A stretch of DNA of 64,000 bases from assembly GCA_910588875.1 (NCBI GenBank), contig CAJURT010000002.1:96709-160708 (forward strand), in the 5' to 3' direction. The position numbers and the translations under genes were made by a program. Shown here piece after piece: positions 27,509 to 37,432 of this stretch (positions within the stretch are counted from its first letter, which is position 1; each line of letters begins with the position of its first letter). The notes below the pieces were generated by a model. It was given only the letters and a program-made list of their open reading frames with translations. It was not told the origin of the DNA and did no database searches. The DNA is from an uncultured Lachnospiraceae bacterium. Its GTDB lineage: Bacteria; Bacillota; Clostridia; Lachnospirales; Lachnospiraceae.

Positions 27509-28792
27509 TCACGGCGCTGTTTTCTTCGCACTGGCAATCAGGTAATGCCTTGCATTTGCCGAAGTCATCTGCTTTGCCCTTCCAAGCAATGCCTGTCTCT
27601 TTAGTTCCCTACAGGACACCTGTCCTTCTCTGCCGGATTTATCGGCTTCCGACTCCTCTTCCTCTGTCAATTCCAGAAGCTGCAGTGCCATCTGGTATTC
27701 CTCCCGGGCCAAACAGGACTGTATCTTCTCCACCAGCTTTGCCTGCCCAATCAACTCCCGAAGAACCCGGTAATACTCTTTATCGCTTACCGGCATCAGT
27801 TCGGCGGGGTTTCCGTCAAACCACCCCACATACCCGCAGTAAATGCTCTTTACCGACCACTCCACCGTGCCATAGTATTCCCCTAAATACTCCTTATCCC
27901 GATATTTTTCAGGAAGTTTCACCTGCTTTGCGGCTTCCTTCATTCCCATCCCCTTATTGAGGCACTCCAGGGTCTCTAAAAGCACATATTCAATGGCATC
28001 CCGGAAAGTTCCAACCTGCTCTTGTACCAGTTCTTTCCCGATCAGAGGCCTGGTATGTCCCGGCAGAAGCGCCTCTGCCCCATAGGAAAGGATTTCATCC
28101 AACGCCTCCACCCAGGCTGCAACATCCCGGTACTGGGTACCCCGGATGGCATACAGGTTCGGCCAGCATCCGTAATAATTGTCACCGGTACAGATGACCT
28201 TATCCTCCTCCAGCCAAAGGAAAATCTGATCGTCCGTCTCTCCGGCTGCGCTGACCAGCTTCATCCTCACACCGTCAATTACCCTCTCCACCTCCTTCTC
28301 CTGGTAGAGGGTAGTTGGCGGGATCGGGTCATTATTGCCCTTTCCCACAATCCTCCCTTCACGGATGCCAATCCCCTGGCTAAGAAACTCCTCCTCCGTC
28401 AAATCGTAACCAAACTGGAAGGCTCCCCTCTGGTTCAGCACATCGTTCAGGCGGCTGTAATATTTTAGTGCCGGTTTTTGGGGAGCAAAGGCAATGACCT
28501 CCTCCACTGTATCCCTAAAAACCCCCGCCCCGCCCCGATGGTCGGGATGCCCATGGGTATAGATAATGGTGCGCACCGGTTTGTCCGTCAGCCCTGCCAG
28601 TTCTGCCTTTAAATCTTCCGCATAGCCCGGGCTGTCCAATGCGTCAATCAAAATAACAGAAGTGTTTCCTATAATGGCGACGGCATTGCTATGCCCATAC
28701 CCCAGAAAATGGTAAATGCGGCCGTTAACCTTAGTCAAGGTTTTCTGGTAATTCGCCTCGGTAAAATCCTTTAATTTCTCCTCGCCTGTCAT
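27509..28792 (-). CDS. Alkylsulfatase-like metallo-beta-lactamase-fold hydrolase
   Basis: A 427-residue cytoplasmic enzyme. The N-terminal metallo-beta-lactamase fold has the zinc motif THGHPDH (about 79-85) and later metal ligands in ICTGDNYYG and LLPGHTRP. The C-terminal half (about 260-345; EYLGEYYGTVEWSVKSIYCGYVGWFDGNP) matches the dimerisation domain of SDS-type alkylsulfatases of the BDS1/SdsA1 family, which remove sulfate from primary alkyl sulfates. Known SdsA1 proteins are longer and carry an extra lipid-transfer domain and a signal peptide, both absent here. Physiological substrate unproven. ATG 28792 has an AGAGGGGG site. Confidence 0.82.
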   Translation of the reverse strand: MTGEEKLKDFTEANYQKTLTKVNGRIYHFLGYGHSNAVAIIGNTSVILIDALDSPGYAEDLKAELAGLTDKPVRTIIYTHGHPDHRGGAGVFRDTVEEVIAFAPQKPALKYYSRLNDVLNQRGAFQFGYDLTEEEFLSQGIGIREGRIVGKGNNDPIPPTTLYQEKEVERVIDGVRMKLVSAAGETDDQIFLWLEEDKVICTGDNYYGCWPNLYAIRGTQYRDVAAWVEALDEILSYGAEALLPGHTRPLIGKELVQEQVGTFRDAIEYVLLETLECLNKGMGMKEAAKQVKLPEKYRDKEYLGEYYGTVEWSVKSIYCGYVGWFDGNPAELMPVSDKEYYRVLRELIGQAKLVEKIQSCLAREEYQMALQLLELTEEEESEADKSGREGQVSCRELKRQALLGRAKQMTSANARHYLIASAKKTAP

Positions 28793-29133
28793 GATGTTCC
28801 CCCTCTTTGGCCTTTATGAATATAAATAAGAATCCTGCTTTGCAGGCCGGGCATAGTATTATGCCCCTGCCCACTGAGGATATCATACCTCTATCCGGAG
28901 AAAACGTAAAGTAGGCACTTTGCAGTAACCACTCCCCTGTCTGTTACCGCACGCCACCTTCCCCCTCATTGACTAGTACATAGGTGCTTAAGACTCCGAT
29001 TTTCTGCGGAAATCCCTCAATCTCCAATGTGGCATCTCCCAGCTTAACCTTACTTTGTTTGTGATTTTATACATTTTATTCTTATGTTTTTCCATGCATT
29101 ATAAATAAGGTTCGCTTTATTGTAACCATTTAA
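28793..29133. other. Intergenic region with two hairpins and a possible gene remnant
   Basis: This 341-bp gap holds hairpins at 28834-28846 (CCTGC stem) and 28849-28866 (GGGCATA stem). On the minus strand at about 29060-28944 an open stretch without a start codon reads like protein (LEIEGFPQKIGVLSTYV) and ends in a stop. It may be a decayed gene end or chance. No clear terminator for the polysaccharide operon was found. Confidence 0.3.
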
Positions 29134-30237
29134 TTACTTTTGCTTTTCCCCCAAACTTGCTTTAAATACTTCTTCGTCTACAGGAAGAACAAGCTTTTGC
29201 CCCTGCCAGGATGAAAGATAGGCGCCGTTCGTCATGGCTACTGCTTTCAGGCCCTCATATCCGTCTGCAATCAGAGGAACCCCTGTCAGCAGGTGCTCTG
29301 CAAAATTCCCCAGCAGCCTCTGGTATCCCTTCTCATTGGGCTCCACCGGGATTTCCCTGGTATGATGCCTTAAGACTCCATAGATCTCCTGGTTAGTCCT
29401 GGCAAACTCATCTGTCGGCATCACATTCTCATCGAAAATCACCCGGCTGGTATCCTCAACAGCCAGTCTGCCCTTCGTCCCCCAGACCTCCAGGCGGTTC
29501 ACCCCGGGATTTTCCCCACTGGAGGTGATAAATGTCCCATGGATCCCATTCTTGTAAAAAAATTGGATGTCTGCATTATCATCCACATCAAAATCATTAA
29601 ATTTCCCATAATCCAGCGTAGCAAACACCGCGTCCGGCATGCCGAAAAGCCACTGCCAGATATCAAAATAATGCTGGCTCTGGTTGATCAGAAGCCCCCC
29701 GCCTTCCCCTTTCCAGGAACTCCTCCATGGTGCAGAAGCATGGTAGGCCGGTGTCCTGTACCAGGTATTGCAGATCCAGGCCACCCGGGAAATTTTCCCC
29801 AAGGTTCCCTGATCAAGAAGTTCCTTCGCCTTTTTAAATGCCGGGTTCATACGGATATTGAAAATCATCCCGAAGCTTACCTGGTTCTTCTCGGCCGCCT
29901 GCACCAACGCCCTCACATCCCCTGCACATACCCCCGCCGGCTTGTCTACCAGGATATGTTTTCCTGCCCCTGCCATCTTAAGGCCAATCTCCACATGGCT
30001 GGGATGGGGCGTAACAATCACTGCCGCGTCAAATTCCTCCCCATGGGCCAGCACATCCTCCACATCCTGGTAAACAGAAACCCCCTGGAATTCCTTTTCC
30101 AAAACTTCCTGTCCCCGCCTGTTGCGGCAGCATACGCCAGCCAGGCGCATTCCTTCTATCTCCCCTGCATATATCATCCTTGCATATTGGCTGCCCATAC
30201 CTCCGAAACCGATTACTGCTGCCCTTACCTGTTCCAT
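29134..30237 (-). CDS. Gfo/Idh/MocA-family NAD(P)-dependent sugar oxidoreductase
   Basis: A 367-residue dehydrogenase. The Rossmann motif GFGGMG lies near the N-terminus, followed by VIVTPHPSH and the family Lys in HILVDKPAG. The C-terminal half has the substrate-domain segments LLINQSQHYFDIWQWLFG and DDNADIQFFYKNG. Members oxidise or epimerise sugars, inositols and nucleotide sugars. Start ATG 30237 is preferred to one two codons upstream because the GGAAAGGGG site is well spaced only for 30237. It is the last gene of the polysaccharide region, 40 bp after ugd, so a role in making a modified sugar is plausible but unproven. Confidence 0.85.
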   Translation of the reverse strand: MEQVRAAVIGFGGMGSQYARMIYAGEIEGMRLAGVCCRNRRGQEVLEKEFQGVSVYQDVEDVLAHGEEFDAAVIVTPHPSHVEIGLKMAGAGKHILVDKPAGVCAGDVRALVQAAEKNQVSFGMIFNIRMNPAFKKAKELLDQGTLGKISRVAWICNTWYRTPAYHASAPWRSSWKGEGGGLLINQSQHYFDIWQWLFGMPDAVFATLDYGKFNDFDVDDNADIQFFYKNGIHGTFITSSGENPGVNRLEVWGTKGRLAVEDTSRVIFDENVMPTDEFARTNQEIYGVLRHHTREIPVEPNEKGYQRLLGNFAEHLLTGVPLIADGYEGLKAVAMTNGAYLSSWQGQKLVLPVDEEVFKASLGEKQK

Positions 30238-30277
30238 GTACATCCCCTTTCCGTTTGGTGAAATATAAATGTGTCTA

Positions 30278-31552
30278 TTAGTCCCGTTTGAATATGTCGC
30301 GGGTGTAGACTTTGTCTATTACGTCTTCCAGGTTGCGGTCGTAGCGGTTGGCTATGATGGCATTGCTCATTTTTTTGAATTCCTCCAGGTCTCCGATAAC
30401 TTTGCTGCCGAAGAAGGTGCTGCCCGCCCTTAGGGTCGGCTCGTAAATGACCACTACTGCGCCTTTGGCTTTGACTCGTTTCATTACTCCCTGGATGGAA
30501 CTTTGGCGGAAATTATCGGAGTTGCTCTTCATGGTCAGACGGTATACGCCGATTATGCAGTCCTTTTCGTCGGTTGCCCGGTAATCCCCCCTGTTGTAAT
30601 AATCGTAATATCCTGCCATCTTCAGGACGCGGTCAGCGATAAAATCTTTGCGGGTGCGGTTGCTTTCCACAATCGCAGACATCATGTTCTGGGGCACATT
30701 CGTGTAGTTAGCCAGGAGCTGTTTGGTGTCTTTTGGCAGGCAATATCCCCCGTAGCCAAAGGAAGGGTTATTGTAAAAGGTTCCGATCCGGGGATCCAGG
30801 CATACGCCTTCAATGATTTTTTTTGTGTCCAGGCCTTTCATCTCGGCATAGGTGTCCAGTTCGTTGAAGTAGGATACCCGCAGTGCCAGATAGGTGTTGG
30901 CAAACAGCTTCACTGCTTCCGCCTCTGTAAATCCCATGAAAAGCGTATCGATTTCCTCTTTGAGGGCGCCTTCCTGGAGAAGCGATGCAAATATATGGGC
31001 CGCCTTTACCAGATTTTCGTCTTCCAGGTCGGTCCCTACAATGATCCGTGAGGGGTACAAATTATCATAGAGCGCTTTGGACTCACGGAGAAACTCCGGG
31101 CTGAACAGGATATTCCTGGTGTCAAACCGCTTTCTGGCTGACTCTGTGTACCCTACCGGGATTGTGGACTTGATCACGATTACTGCCTGCGGGTTGGCCT
31201 TCAGCACCAGGCTGATCACTGCCTCTACGGCTGATGTGTCAAAGTGCTGTGTGGTGGAATCATAGTTGGTGGGTGCCGCAACCACAACAATATCCGCGTT
31301 TTTGTAGGCTGTCTCGCCATCCATGGTGGCAACAAGATCCAGTTCTTTCTCCGCCAGGTATTTTTCAATGTACTCGTCCTGGATCGGGGACTGCCTTTTA
31401 TTGATCATCTCCACCTTTTCCGGCAGAATATCCACGGCATAGACCTTATGCCGCTGGGACAGCAAAACCGCGATGGAAAGGCCGACGTAGCCGGTTCCTG
31501 CCACCGCAATAGTCAGTTTGTCTGTTGGTTTCTTTATTGCTGGTTCTGTCAT
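30278..31552 (-). CDS. ugd: UDP-glucose 6-dehydrogenase
   Basis: A 424-residue nucleotide-sugar dehydrogenase that oxidises UDP-glucose to UDP-glucuronate in two NAD-dependent steps. N-terminal Rossmann motif AGTGYVGLS, then [19 protein letters not shown] and FSPEFLRES. The catalytic cysteine lies in [12 protein letters not shown] (about residue 260). The C-terminal UDP-binding domain contains [18 protein letters not shown] and VVIYEPTL. The sequence is closest to the short type seen in Gram-positive capsule loci. With the 4-epimerase at 44569-45639 it predicts a polymer containing glucuronate or galacturonate. GDP-mannose dehydrogenase is less likely given that pairing. Confidence 0.92.
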   Translation of the reverse strand: MTEPAIKKPTDKLTIAVAGTGYVGLSIAVLLSQRHKVYAVDILPEKVEMINKRQSPIQDEYIEKYLAEKELDLVATMDGETAYKNADIVVVAAPTNYDSTTQHFDTSAVEAVISLVLKANPQAVIVIKSTIPVGYTESARKRFDTRNILFSPEFLRESKALYDNLYPSRIIVGTDLEDENLVKAAHIFASLLQEGALKEEIDTLFMGFTEAEAVKLFANTYLALRVSYFNELDTYAEMKGLDTKKIIEGVCLDPRIGTFYNNPSFGYGGYCLPKDTKQLLANYTNVPQNMMSAIVESNRTRKDFIADRVLKMAGYYDYYNRGDYRATDEKDCIIGVYRLTMKSNSDNFRQSSIQGVMKRVKAKGAVVVIYEPTLRAGSTFFGSKVIGDLEEFKKMSNAIIANRYDRNLEDVIDKVYTRDIFKRD

Positions 31553-31651
31553 TGTCTGTTCTCCTTATCTGGTTCCCTTTATCTATAGCAGCCCCATGGA
31601 CTGTTATGGTTTTTCCTTATTGAAACATTATAATCTACTTTTGTTTTATTC

Positions 31652-32200
31652 TCAATCCTTTTTCGCTTCCTTATCCCCAGAGCCCCTGCCCCAAAGCCCA
31701 ATACCCACCCGCCAGCAGGCCCACCCGAACACTGCCCCTATGGTGTTCATTACCACGTCGTCCAGCTGGCAGTAGCCCCTGCCGGTTGCCAGCTGCGCCA
31801 GTTCGATAGCTATGCTGAACAATGCGGCTGATAAAACGCAGGCAATGCCTTTTTTGAAAAGCGGAATGCTGCCCGGAACCAGCATCCCATAGGGGATAAA
31901 CAGCAATATATTTTCTATGACATACCCTTTTGATGCCACCGTCTCCCCCCAGGTCCCGAACAATTCCAGACTCACCCCTGCCCGGGAGCCCGGTTCCCGG
32001 GAAAAATACACGGTATATATCAGGACTGTCAGATAGACGACAAAAAGGAACCGGCAGGGCAGGCTTCCTTTCCGGCCCATTCCCCTATCCCGGGAATAGG
32101 AAAACAACAAAAACAAGCATCCGGCCAGCAAGCCTGTGGGAAGGCAAACGGCTGGCTCCTTCATATCATTACAAATAGTTAAAATCAGTTCCTTCCACAT
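31652..32200 (-). CDS. VanZ-family membrane protein
   Basis: A 182-residue protein with four to five hydrophobic segments. The VanZ-like signature is clear: ENILLFIPYGMLVP in the middle and IELAQLATGRGYCQLDDVVMNTIGAVFGW near the end. VanZ raises teicoplanin resistance in enterococci by an unknown mechanism, and similar proteins are common in Gram-positive polysaccharide loci. No van ligase or dehydrogenase genes are near, so no resistance role is implied. It lies between the inactive HPr-kinase-like gene and ugd in the same direction. Confidence 0.88.
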   Translation of the reverse strand: MWKELILTICNDMKEPAVCLPTGLLAGCLFLLFSYSRDRGMGRKGSLPCRFLFVVYLTVLIYTVYFSREPGSRAGVSLELFGTWGETVASKGYVIENILLFIPYGMLVPGSIPLFKKGIACVLSAALFSIAIELAQLATGRGYCQLDDVVMNTIGAVFGWACWRVGIGLWGRGSGDKEAKKD

Positions 32201-32236
32201 GCCGCCTCCCTGGCCAGTTCTTCCCTTGCTGCCCCC

Positions 32237-32956
32237 TTACTTGTCCTTGATCCTTTGGTATGCCAGCAGTACTGACTCCCGCGCTTCTTCTTCCACATAG
32301 GTAAGCAGATAGCATCTCACATCGGAGGCTACCCTCCCTGCCACCTCCGGAATATATTCCCCAACTGCATCAACCGATGCTGCCAGGCACAGTTCCCGGG
32401 AAATGCGCCTCGCCCCTTCCTCCTCCGTCAGCTGCCTGATGCTGTTCTCTGTTCCCTTTTCCAAAAAGCAGATTGCCTTTACCGGCGCCATAACCGGATT
32501 CTCCATCCCGGTCTTTCCGCACCAGGGTGTGCCACATGCATACCACGTCCCTTTCATCAGGCGGAAAACCGGCCTGCTGTCATTGATCGCCCATGCCCGG
32601 CCTTTAAATTCCCGGATCCACATCCGCATATGCGCCATCCGCTCCTGCCTGTCCCCTACCTCTGCCACAAATACATATGCCCTTCCCTCCAGCTGCACCG
32701 CCGCGGAAGGCATCAAAAAAGCATTATATCCGGACAGCCGCCCACGGATCCTGCGGTACAGGCAGATGCTTTCACAGTAAGGGAGCATAAATTTCCCGAT
32801 CCCTCTCTTCTGTTCCGCGAGAATCTCCTGTTCCGGGGCGGACACCCGGAAGTCTTCCGCTTCCGTTTCCACCTGGTAGCGCCTGCAGAGCCAGCTGACA
32901 TGTTCGTATTTGTTCTCAATTGTGATGATAAGGCCTGCTATCTGTATCTTAAACAT
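32237..32956 (-). CDS. HPr-kinase-like paralogue that has lost its P-loop
   Basis: A 239-residue protein clearly paralogous over its full length to the HPr-kinase-like protein at 53397-54122 (shared GLxIxIxNxYE, LPYCE, ICLYRRI, CGTPWCGK, APVKAICFLE, CYLLT). The kinase motifs are gone: the P-loop SGVGKTT is replaced by a stretch with VGDRQER, the His of HSAAL is Pro (PSAAV), and INGDKPVF is INDSRPVF. It should not bind or transfer phosphate from ATP in the usual way. ATG 32956 matches the paralogue's N-terminus and has an AGAGGAG site; the longer TTG start overlaps the upstream stop. The frame is intact, so it may be kept as a peptide-binding pseudokinase. Confidence 0.82.
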   Translation of the reverse strand: MFKIQIAGLIITIENKYEHVSWLCRRYQVETEAEDFRVSAPEQEILAEQKRGIGKFMLPYCESICLYRRIRGRLSGYNAFLMPSAAVQLEGRAYVFVAEVGDRQERMAHMRMWIREFKGRAWAINDSRPVFRLMKGTWYACGTPWCGKTGMENPVMAPVKAICFLEKGTENSIRQLTEEEGARRISRELCLAASVDAVGEYIPEVAGRVASDVRCYLLTYVEEEARESVLLAYQRIKDK

Positions 32957-32976
32957 GGTATTTGGTGCTCCTCTTG

Positions 32977-35157
32977 TCAATCCTTATCCCAAATCAACGT
33001 CTTCGGCCCTGCTGCCATCCTGTACTGCCTGGATCCCGGGGACTTGATGACATTCCCATATCCGTCTGCTGCCCATTCGCCGCCAGACGCATCCTGCACT
33101 TCCTGATTCTTTACCAGCCTTCCCTCTGTATCCACAAGGTAATTTTTCCCGTTCTCCATTTTGACTGCCTCATAGCCTTTGTCCCTGGCTGCAGCCTGCA
33201 GCCGCCCCCGGTAGTAAAGGCATTCATCCGATACCCCGCTGACCGCCTTGCCGTCAGTTCCAAACTTGTAAAGTGCCATACCGTTTCCGTCATCTGCCTG
33301 GCAGATCCCCCTGGCAGCAGCATTCTTATTTTCCTTATCAAAATAATAGATTGAGCCGTCCTCTAATTCAATAAAACCGGCCTGGGTTCGGCCATAATAG
33401 TCAAAGGCATAAATGTCCCCTTCCATTTCTTTGACCAAAAGCCGGTCTTTTGCCGCCCGAAGCGCCTGCCCGTTTTCATCAAAATAATACCAGGTCTCTG
33501 ACAATTCTCCGGCCATATCATTGGAACCCATCGTTTTTATCCAACAGTTTACCGCACGTTCCCCTTGCATCAGCTTGTCCGTCGCCTCCGGCATATAATA
33601 GCCGAAGCCTGTGATCTCCGGCACTGCACTGCGCAGCTTTGCCCAGCCATAACGAAGCAGACCATAGTGGTCTACACAGTATCTCCTGCCCTCAATCTCT
33701 GCCTCCGTATAGGGACTTGACCAGCTTTTCAACAGCTTTCCGCCATTCAAAGGATCAAAATAGAAATACGCCTGACTGCCATAATCCTTCACATAGCTTC
33801 CCACGGTTCCGTCATTGACCCATCCTGCCGGAAGCGGCAGATACTGCCATCCATATCGTTTGGCGCCATCCTCCCCATAGTAGGTGTACTCCCCGACAGA
33901 ATTGCGCTTCCAGCCAGTAAACATGGTACCGTTTTTGTTAATCTGATACTCTTTCCCATCAAGAGTGTAGGTATTCTCTGTCAGCATATAACCGTTCCCG
34001 TCAGCATAATACCAACTTGTATAATCCTCTCCAAAACTGTTGGTACCACTGACTGAGAACCAGGAATCCCGCGGCATGGTGCCGTCCTCCAAAAAATACT
34101 GTTTCCGCCCCCGTTTATCCGTGAGCCAGCGCTTACGGTAATTTAAGCTGTTGGCATCAAAATAATAACTTTTTCCATCGATCTCATATATGCCATTACA
34201 GTAGGTTTTCCCGTCATTACCAGCGTAATACCATCGCTCCGCCGCTGCACCGGTCTCGGCATTGACGGTGGAAATCAGGAACCACCCATCCTTTTTCAGG
34301 GCGCCATCCTCCCCGAAATAATAGCGGTCCTGCCCGGGACTGACATACCAGCGTTTGCGGTAATTCAAGCCGTTGGTATCAAAATAGAATGTATTTCCGT
34401 CCAGGTCAAAAAAACCATCCTTCAGCTGTCCTTTCTCCTCGGATAGGTAGTACCAGTTTGTGTAGGGAATCCCGGAATTATAAATACCGCTGACGGAAAA
34501 CCAGCCCGCCTCCTGGGTAACCCCATCCTCATTGGCGTAATATTTCTTATCATTGACCGTAAACCAGCGCTTACGGTAGTTGGCTCCATTAGCATCAAAA
34601 TAATAGCTTCTTCCATCAATGTCGTGCCAGCCATTTACCAGCAGGGCACCATCCCCCTTGGCGTAACGCCAGATAGTGTAGGGATTGCCATTGCTGCCTG
34701 TGGCATCTACCGAAAACCAGCCGCAATGCTCTTTGCCGGTATCAGCATGAATGTAATATTTTTTACCATCCAAGTTCAGGATCCCACCCCGGATTGCTCC
34801 GCCTGAACCGTTGAAATAGAATTCATATCCGTTGACTGCCATCCAGCCGCTGCGGTATACTTTACCGCCTTCTCCGGCATAGTACCAGGTAGTACGTACC
34901 GGATCTTTCGGCTCCTTAGCGGCGGATGTGAGGGAAAACCATTGGTTTTCGATACAGATGCCATCCTCGCCCAGGTAATATCTTTCCCCTTCCTGGGTGA
35001 CCCAGCTGCCGGTTACAGGTTCATCATTTTTTATATAGGCTTTCCTGCCATCCCCCAGGGGCTGCCAGCCGGTGCCGGCGGTGGCGGTTATGTGGGGGAG
35101 CATTATGAAGATTCCTGCCAGGATTATCATTTTCTGCAGTTTTTCTGATTTTTTCAT
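32977..35157 (-). CDS. Secreted protein made of cell-wall-binding repeats
   Basis: A 726-residue exported protein. A signal peptide (about 1-27, ending in TATAG) is followed by aromatic repeats throughout, of the CW_binding_1/choline-binding type (TWYYAGEGGKVYRSGWMAVNG, FYFDTNG, GWFSVSG). From about 160 to 430 they are arranged in longer units of some 65 residues that each contain NYRKRW, showing recent expansion. No catalytic module is visible. Such repeats bind choline, teichoic acid or glucans in other Gram-positives. Its place inside the polysaccharide operon suggests that it tethers the polymer to the wall or binds it (inference). Confidence 0.85.
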   Translation of the reverse strand: MKKSEKLQKMIILAGIFIMLPHITATAGTGWQPLGDGRKAYIKNDEPVTGSWVTQEGERYYLGEDGICIENQWFSLTSAAKEPKDPVRTTWYYAGEGGKVYRSGWMAVNGYEFYFNGSGGAIRGGILNLDGKKYYIHADTGKEHCGWFSVDATGSNGNPYTIWRYAKGDGALLVNGWHDIDGRSYYFDANGANYRKRWFTVNDKKYYANEDGVTQEAGWFSVSGIYNSGIPYTNWYYLSEEKGQLKDGFFDLDGNTFYFDTNGLNYRKRWYVSPGQDRYYFGEDGALKKDGWFLISTVNAETGAAAERWYYAGNDGKTYCNGIYEIDGKSYYFDANSLNYRKRWLTDKRGRKQYFLEDGTMPRDSWFSVSGTNSFGEDYTSWYYADGNGYMLTENTYTLDGKEYQINKNGTMFTGWKRNSVGEYTYYGEDGAKRYGWQYLPLPAGWVNDGTVGSYVKDYGSQAYFYFDPLNGGKLLKSWSSPYTEAEIEGRRYCVDHYGLLRYGWAKLRSAVPEITGFGYYMPEATDKLMQGERAVNCWIKTMGSNDMAGELSETWYYFDENGQALRAAKDRLLVKEMEGDIYAFDYYGRTQAGFIELEDGSIYYFDKENKNAAARGICQADDGNGMALYKFGTDGKAVSGVSDECLYYRGRLQAAARDKGYEAVKMENGKNYLVDTEGRLVKNQEVQDASGGEWAADGYGNVIKSPGSRQYRMAAGPKTLIWDKD

Positions 35158-35197
35158 GATTGTAGTCCACCTTTAATTTGTCTTATAACCTTTATAC

Positions 35198-37432
35198 TCA
35201 ATAAGCAATTTCCATAATTCCGCCATACCGGATCGGGATCAAAATGCGCTCCTCTTCGACCAAAGCTATACCAGGGCTATTCTGAATCTTATATACGGAT
35301 TTAATTCGTGGTGAGGTAAGATCCGAAATATCTACAATCTGGATAATCCCCGTTGGTTCATTACTAATGGCCATCCATTTCCCACCTATGGCTGCCTTCC
35401 CTTTCAATCGCACATTAGCGATTTTGTATGGCTCTGGCTCCTCTAATCCTTCTTTAGAAAGCTTTATTGGGTCATACACTACATAACCATTTGCATAGAC
35501 AGATAAAACTTGACCTGTATCGTTAATGACTGTGCTTCCATTAATTTCCTTGTATGTAGTATTTACATAAATATTCCTGACAGAAAGATTCTCTCCCTGA
35601 GATTCAAACCAAATGGTATGATTCCTTCCTGCAATCCCTACCATTCCTGACAAGTCTCCTGTCACTATATTCCGGTAATACATATTTCCAACACCAGGGA
35701 GCAAACTGGATTTCTTCAAATTTCCATTTCTGTCAACAATATCTTCCACAAAAACAGGATTTTCTATATTATGCAAGTCTATTATTTCATATCTTGTCCA
35801 AGAAGACTGGGTTATTGCATACTTTCCGTCCCCAGTTATGGCCACTGATGAAACATTGCAATTATTTGCCATTGACTCTATATACCCATGTCGTTTCAGT
35901 TTTCCGCCTCTTACTGTATAAATTCCCACCCCTTTTGTCTCTGCTGTTATAATATAACCTTCACATGTAACCTTAATATCTTTTACCGGAAATGCAGTTA
36001 CATATCTGTCTGTAACAGAATGCACATCCTCCATCAGCAAAACCCCTTGTCCGCTACCGGCAATATAAATATCTTCAGAATATTGTGCTAAGGAATAAAT
36101 ATTGAATTCTTCTAACGAATAAGTAATATTCTTTTCTTCTTTTTTATCTCTGCTTACTTCATAAAATTCCCCTTCATCCATACCGTTTGCCGCTATAGCC
36201 CCCTCAAACTCGTACCTGTGCACATCATCGTACGCACAGGCAAAATATATGTTTCCATTGTCAATGTATACTCCCATTACAGGAGACTGAATATATTCCT
36301 TCACATCATAGGGAAAAGCCACATTTTCACTCGCAGAAAAATCATGGAAATTGTCGCTGTCAGGAAAAATAGGCACTGTCAGCCTCTTCACTGCCTTTGG
36401 CGCATAACTATCACTTACATCATATATATACAATCCCCCAAAGGAATTCGTAAAATATGCATATCCATTGCTTATCTGAATGGACCAGTCGTCATATCCT
36501 ACTCCCTGCAGACTCCCTTCTGTCTTTATTGTGGAGCACCAAACCGGCTTACTAATGTTGGATATATCATATATCGTTACCCCGTTACCGGTCCCGTACC
36601 CGGGATCACCAACTTTCTCTGCGTTTTTCGAATCGCCGTATCCGCTAACTATATACAAAAAAGAACCTTCAACATACGCCTCGCCGCATCTCCCGTCCAC
36701 GTTTATTGTTGTAATTTTCTTAGGATTATTTATCGCAGATATATCATAAATTTCAAGATCCCTCGTCCCCCAGCAACTTATAAACAGATATTTATTCTGT
36801 ACCGTGCAGCGATAGCATTCTTTTTCATTTACAATTCGGCTGACATACCGTGGATTTTCCGGATTTGAAATATCAACAACTTCAACCCCAAAATAGCGGC
36901 TTGCTACCAACATGTAATTTCCCGCAAAGCAAAGGTCATTTGCAATTTCTAAGGAATCATAATAACTCAACAACTCTGGTTTCGTTTTATCTTCAATTCC
37001 AATTAAATATACTCCCGTCTCACGGGATGCCACCGCAAGCAAATTATTGTCCTTTACTTCAACATGCCTGACATTTCCCAATCCTTCCAAGGTAGACAAA
37101 ATATTCTTTTCATCCTCTATTATTTGAGAGACTGTTAATCTCCCCTCACCAACAGAGTATAAATAATCTCCGTCCCCTGTTACATCCCATGCCTGGCCGA
37201 CCCCTATTCCATCCCCTTCTGAAAACATGATTTCCGGAAATTCCTCAACCAAATATGTACCGTTCCTAAGTGCTGACACCTCAGTATTATCGTCATAAGC
37301 AGTAACCATAACATCCGTCAGGTAAATATCCTGAAAATCCGTCTCCAGTTTCCAGCTAATATTTTCAATTTCATTATGGGAAGAAACCATATGCTGATTG
37401 CGCAAACCGTCAGCAAAACCCCAAAGAACCAA
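35198..37432 (-). CDS. LVIVD-repeat beta-propeller protein, N-terminus out of frame
   Basis: The 744-residue body is an extracytoplasmic-type beta-propeller of LVIVD repeats (GVEVVDISNPENPRYV, LEIYDISAINNPKKI, VTIYDISNISKPVW), usually found in surface or secreted proteins. The in-frame start here is a TTG at 37432 with no ribosome site. A separate ATG at 37461 with an AAGGA site encodes a membrane anchor (KKYWFFGVLLTV to IWFLP) in another frame, ending at a stop at 37318. One missing base near 37379-37384 would join the two exactly. Either a sequencing error, a phase-off allele or a real frameshift. It follows the flippase gene by 24 bp. Confidence 0.72.
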   Translation of the reverse strand: MVLWGFADGLRNQHMVSSHNEIENISWKLETDFQDIYLTDVMVTAYDDNTEVSALRNGTYLVEEFPEIMFSEGDGIGVGQAWDVTGDGDYLYSVGEGRLTVSQIIEDEKNILSTLEGLGNVRHVEVKDNNLLAVASRETGVYLIGIEDKTKPELLSYYDSLEIANDLCFAGNYMLVASRYFGVEVVDISNPENPRYVSRIVNEKECYRCTVQNKYLFISCWGTRDLEIYDISAINNPKKITTINVDGRCGEAYVEGSFLYIVSGYGDSKNAEKVGDPGYGTGNGVTIYDISNISKPVWCSTIKTEGSLQGVGYDDWSIQISNGYAYFTNSFGGLYIYDVSDSYAPKAVKRLTVPIFPDSDNFHDFSASENVAFPYDVKEYIQSPVMGVYIDNGNIYFACAYDDVHRYEFEGAIAANGMDEGEFYEVSRDKKEEKNITYSLEEFNIYSLAQYSEDIYIAGSGQGVLLMEDVHSVTDRYVTAFPVKDIKVTCEGYIITAETKGVGIYTVRGGKLKRHGYIESMANNCNVSSVAITGDGKYAITQSSWTRYEIIDLHNIENPVFVEDIVDRNGNLKKSSLLPGVGNMYYRNIVTGDLSGMVGIAGRNHTIWFESQGENLSVRNIYVNTTYKEINGSTVINDTGQVLSVYANGYVVYDPIKLSKEGLEEPEPYKIANVRLKGKAAIGGKWMAISNEPTGIIQIVDISDLTSPRIKSVYKIQNSPGIALVEEERILIPIRYGGIMEIAY

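Noticed and set aside
31652..32200. Glycopeptide resistance locus
   Set aside because: Only a VanZ-family gene is present; no vanHAX-type genes, and such proteins are common in polysaccharide loci.
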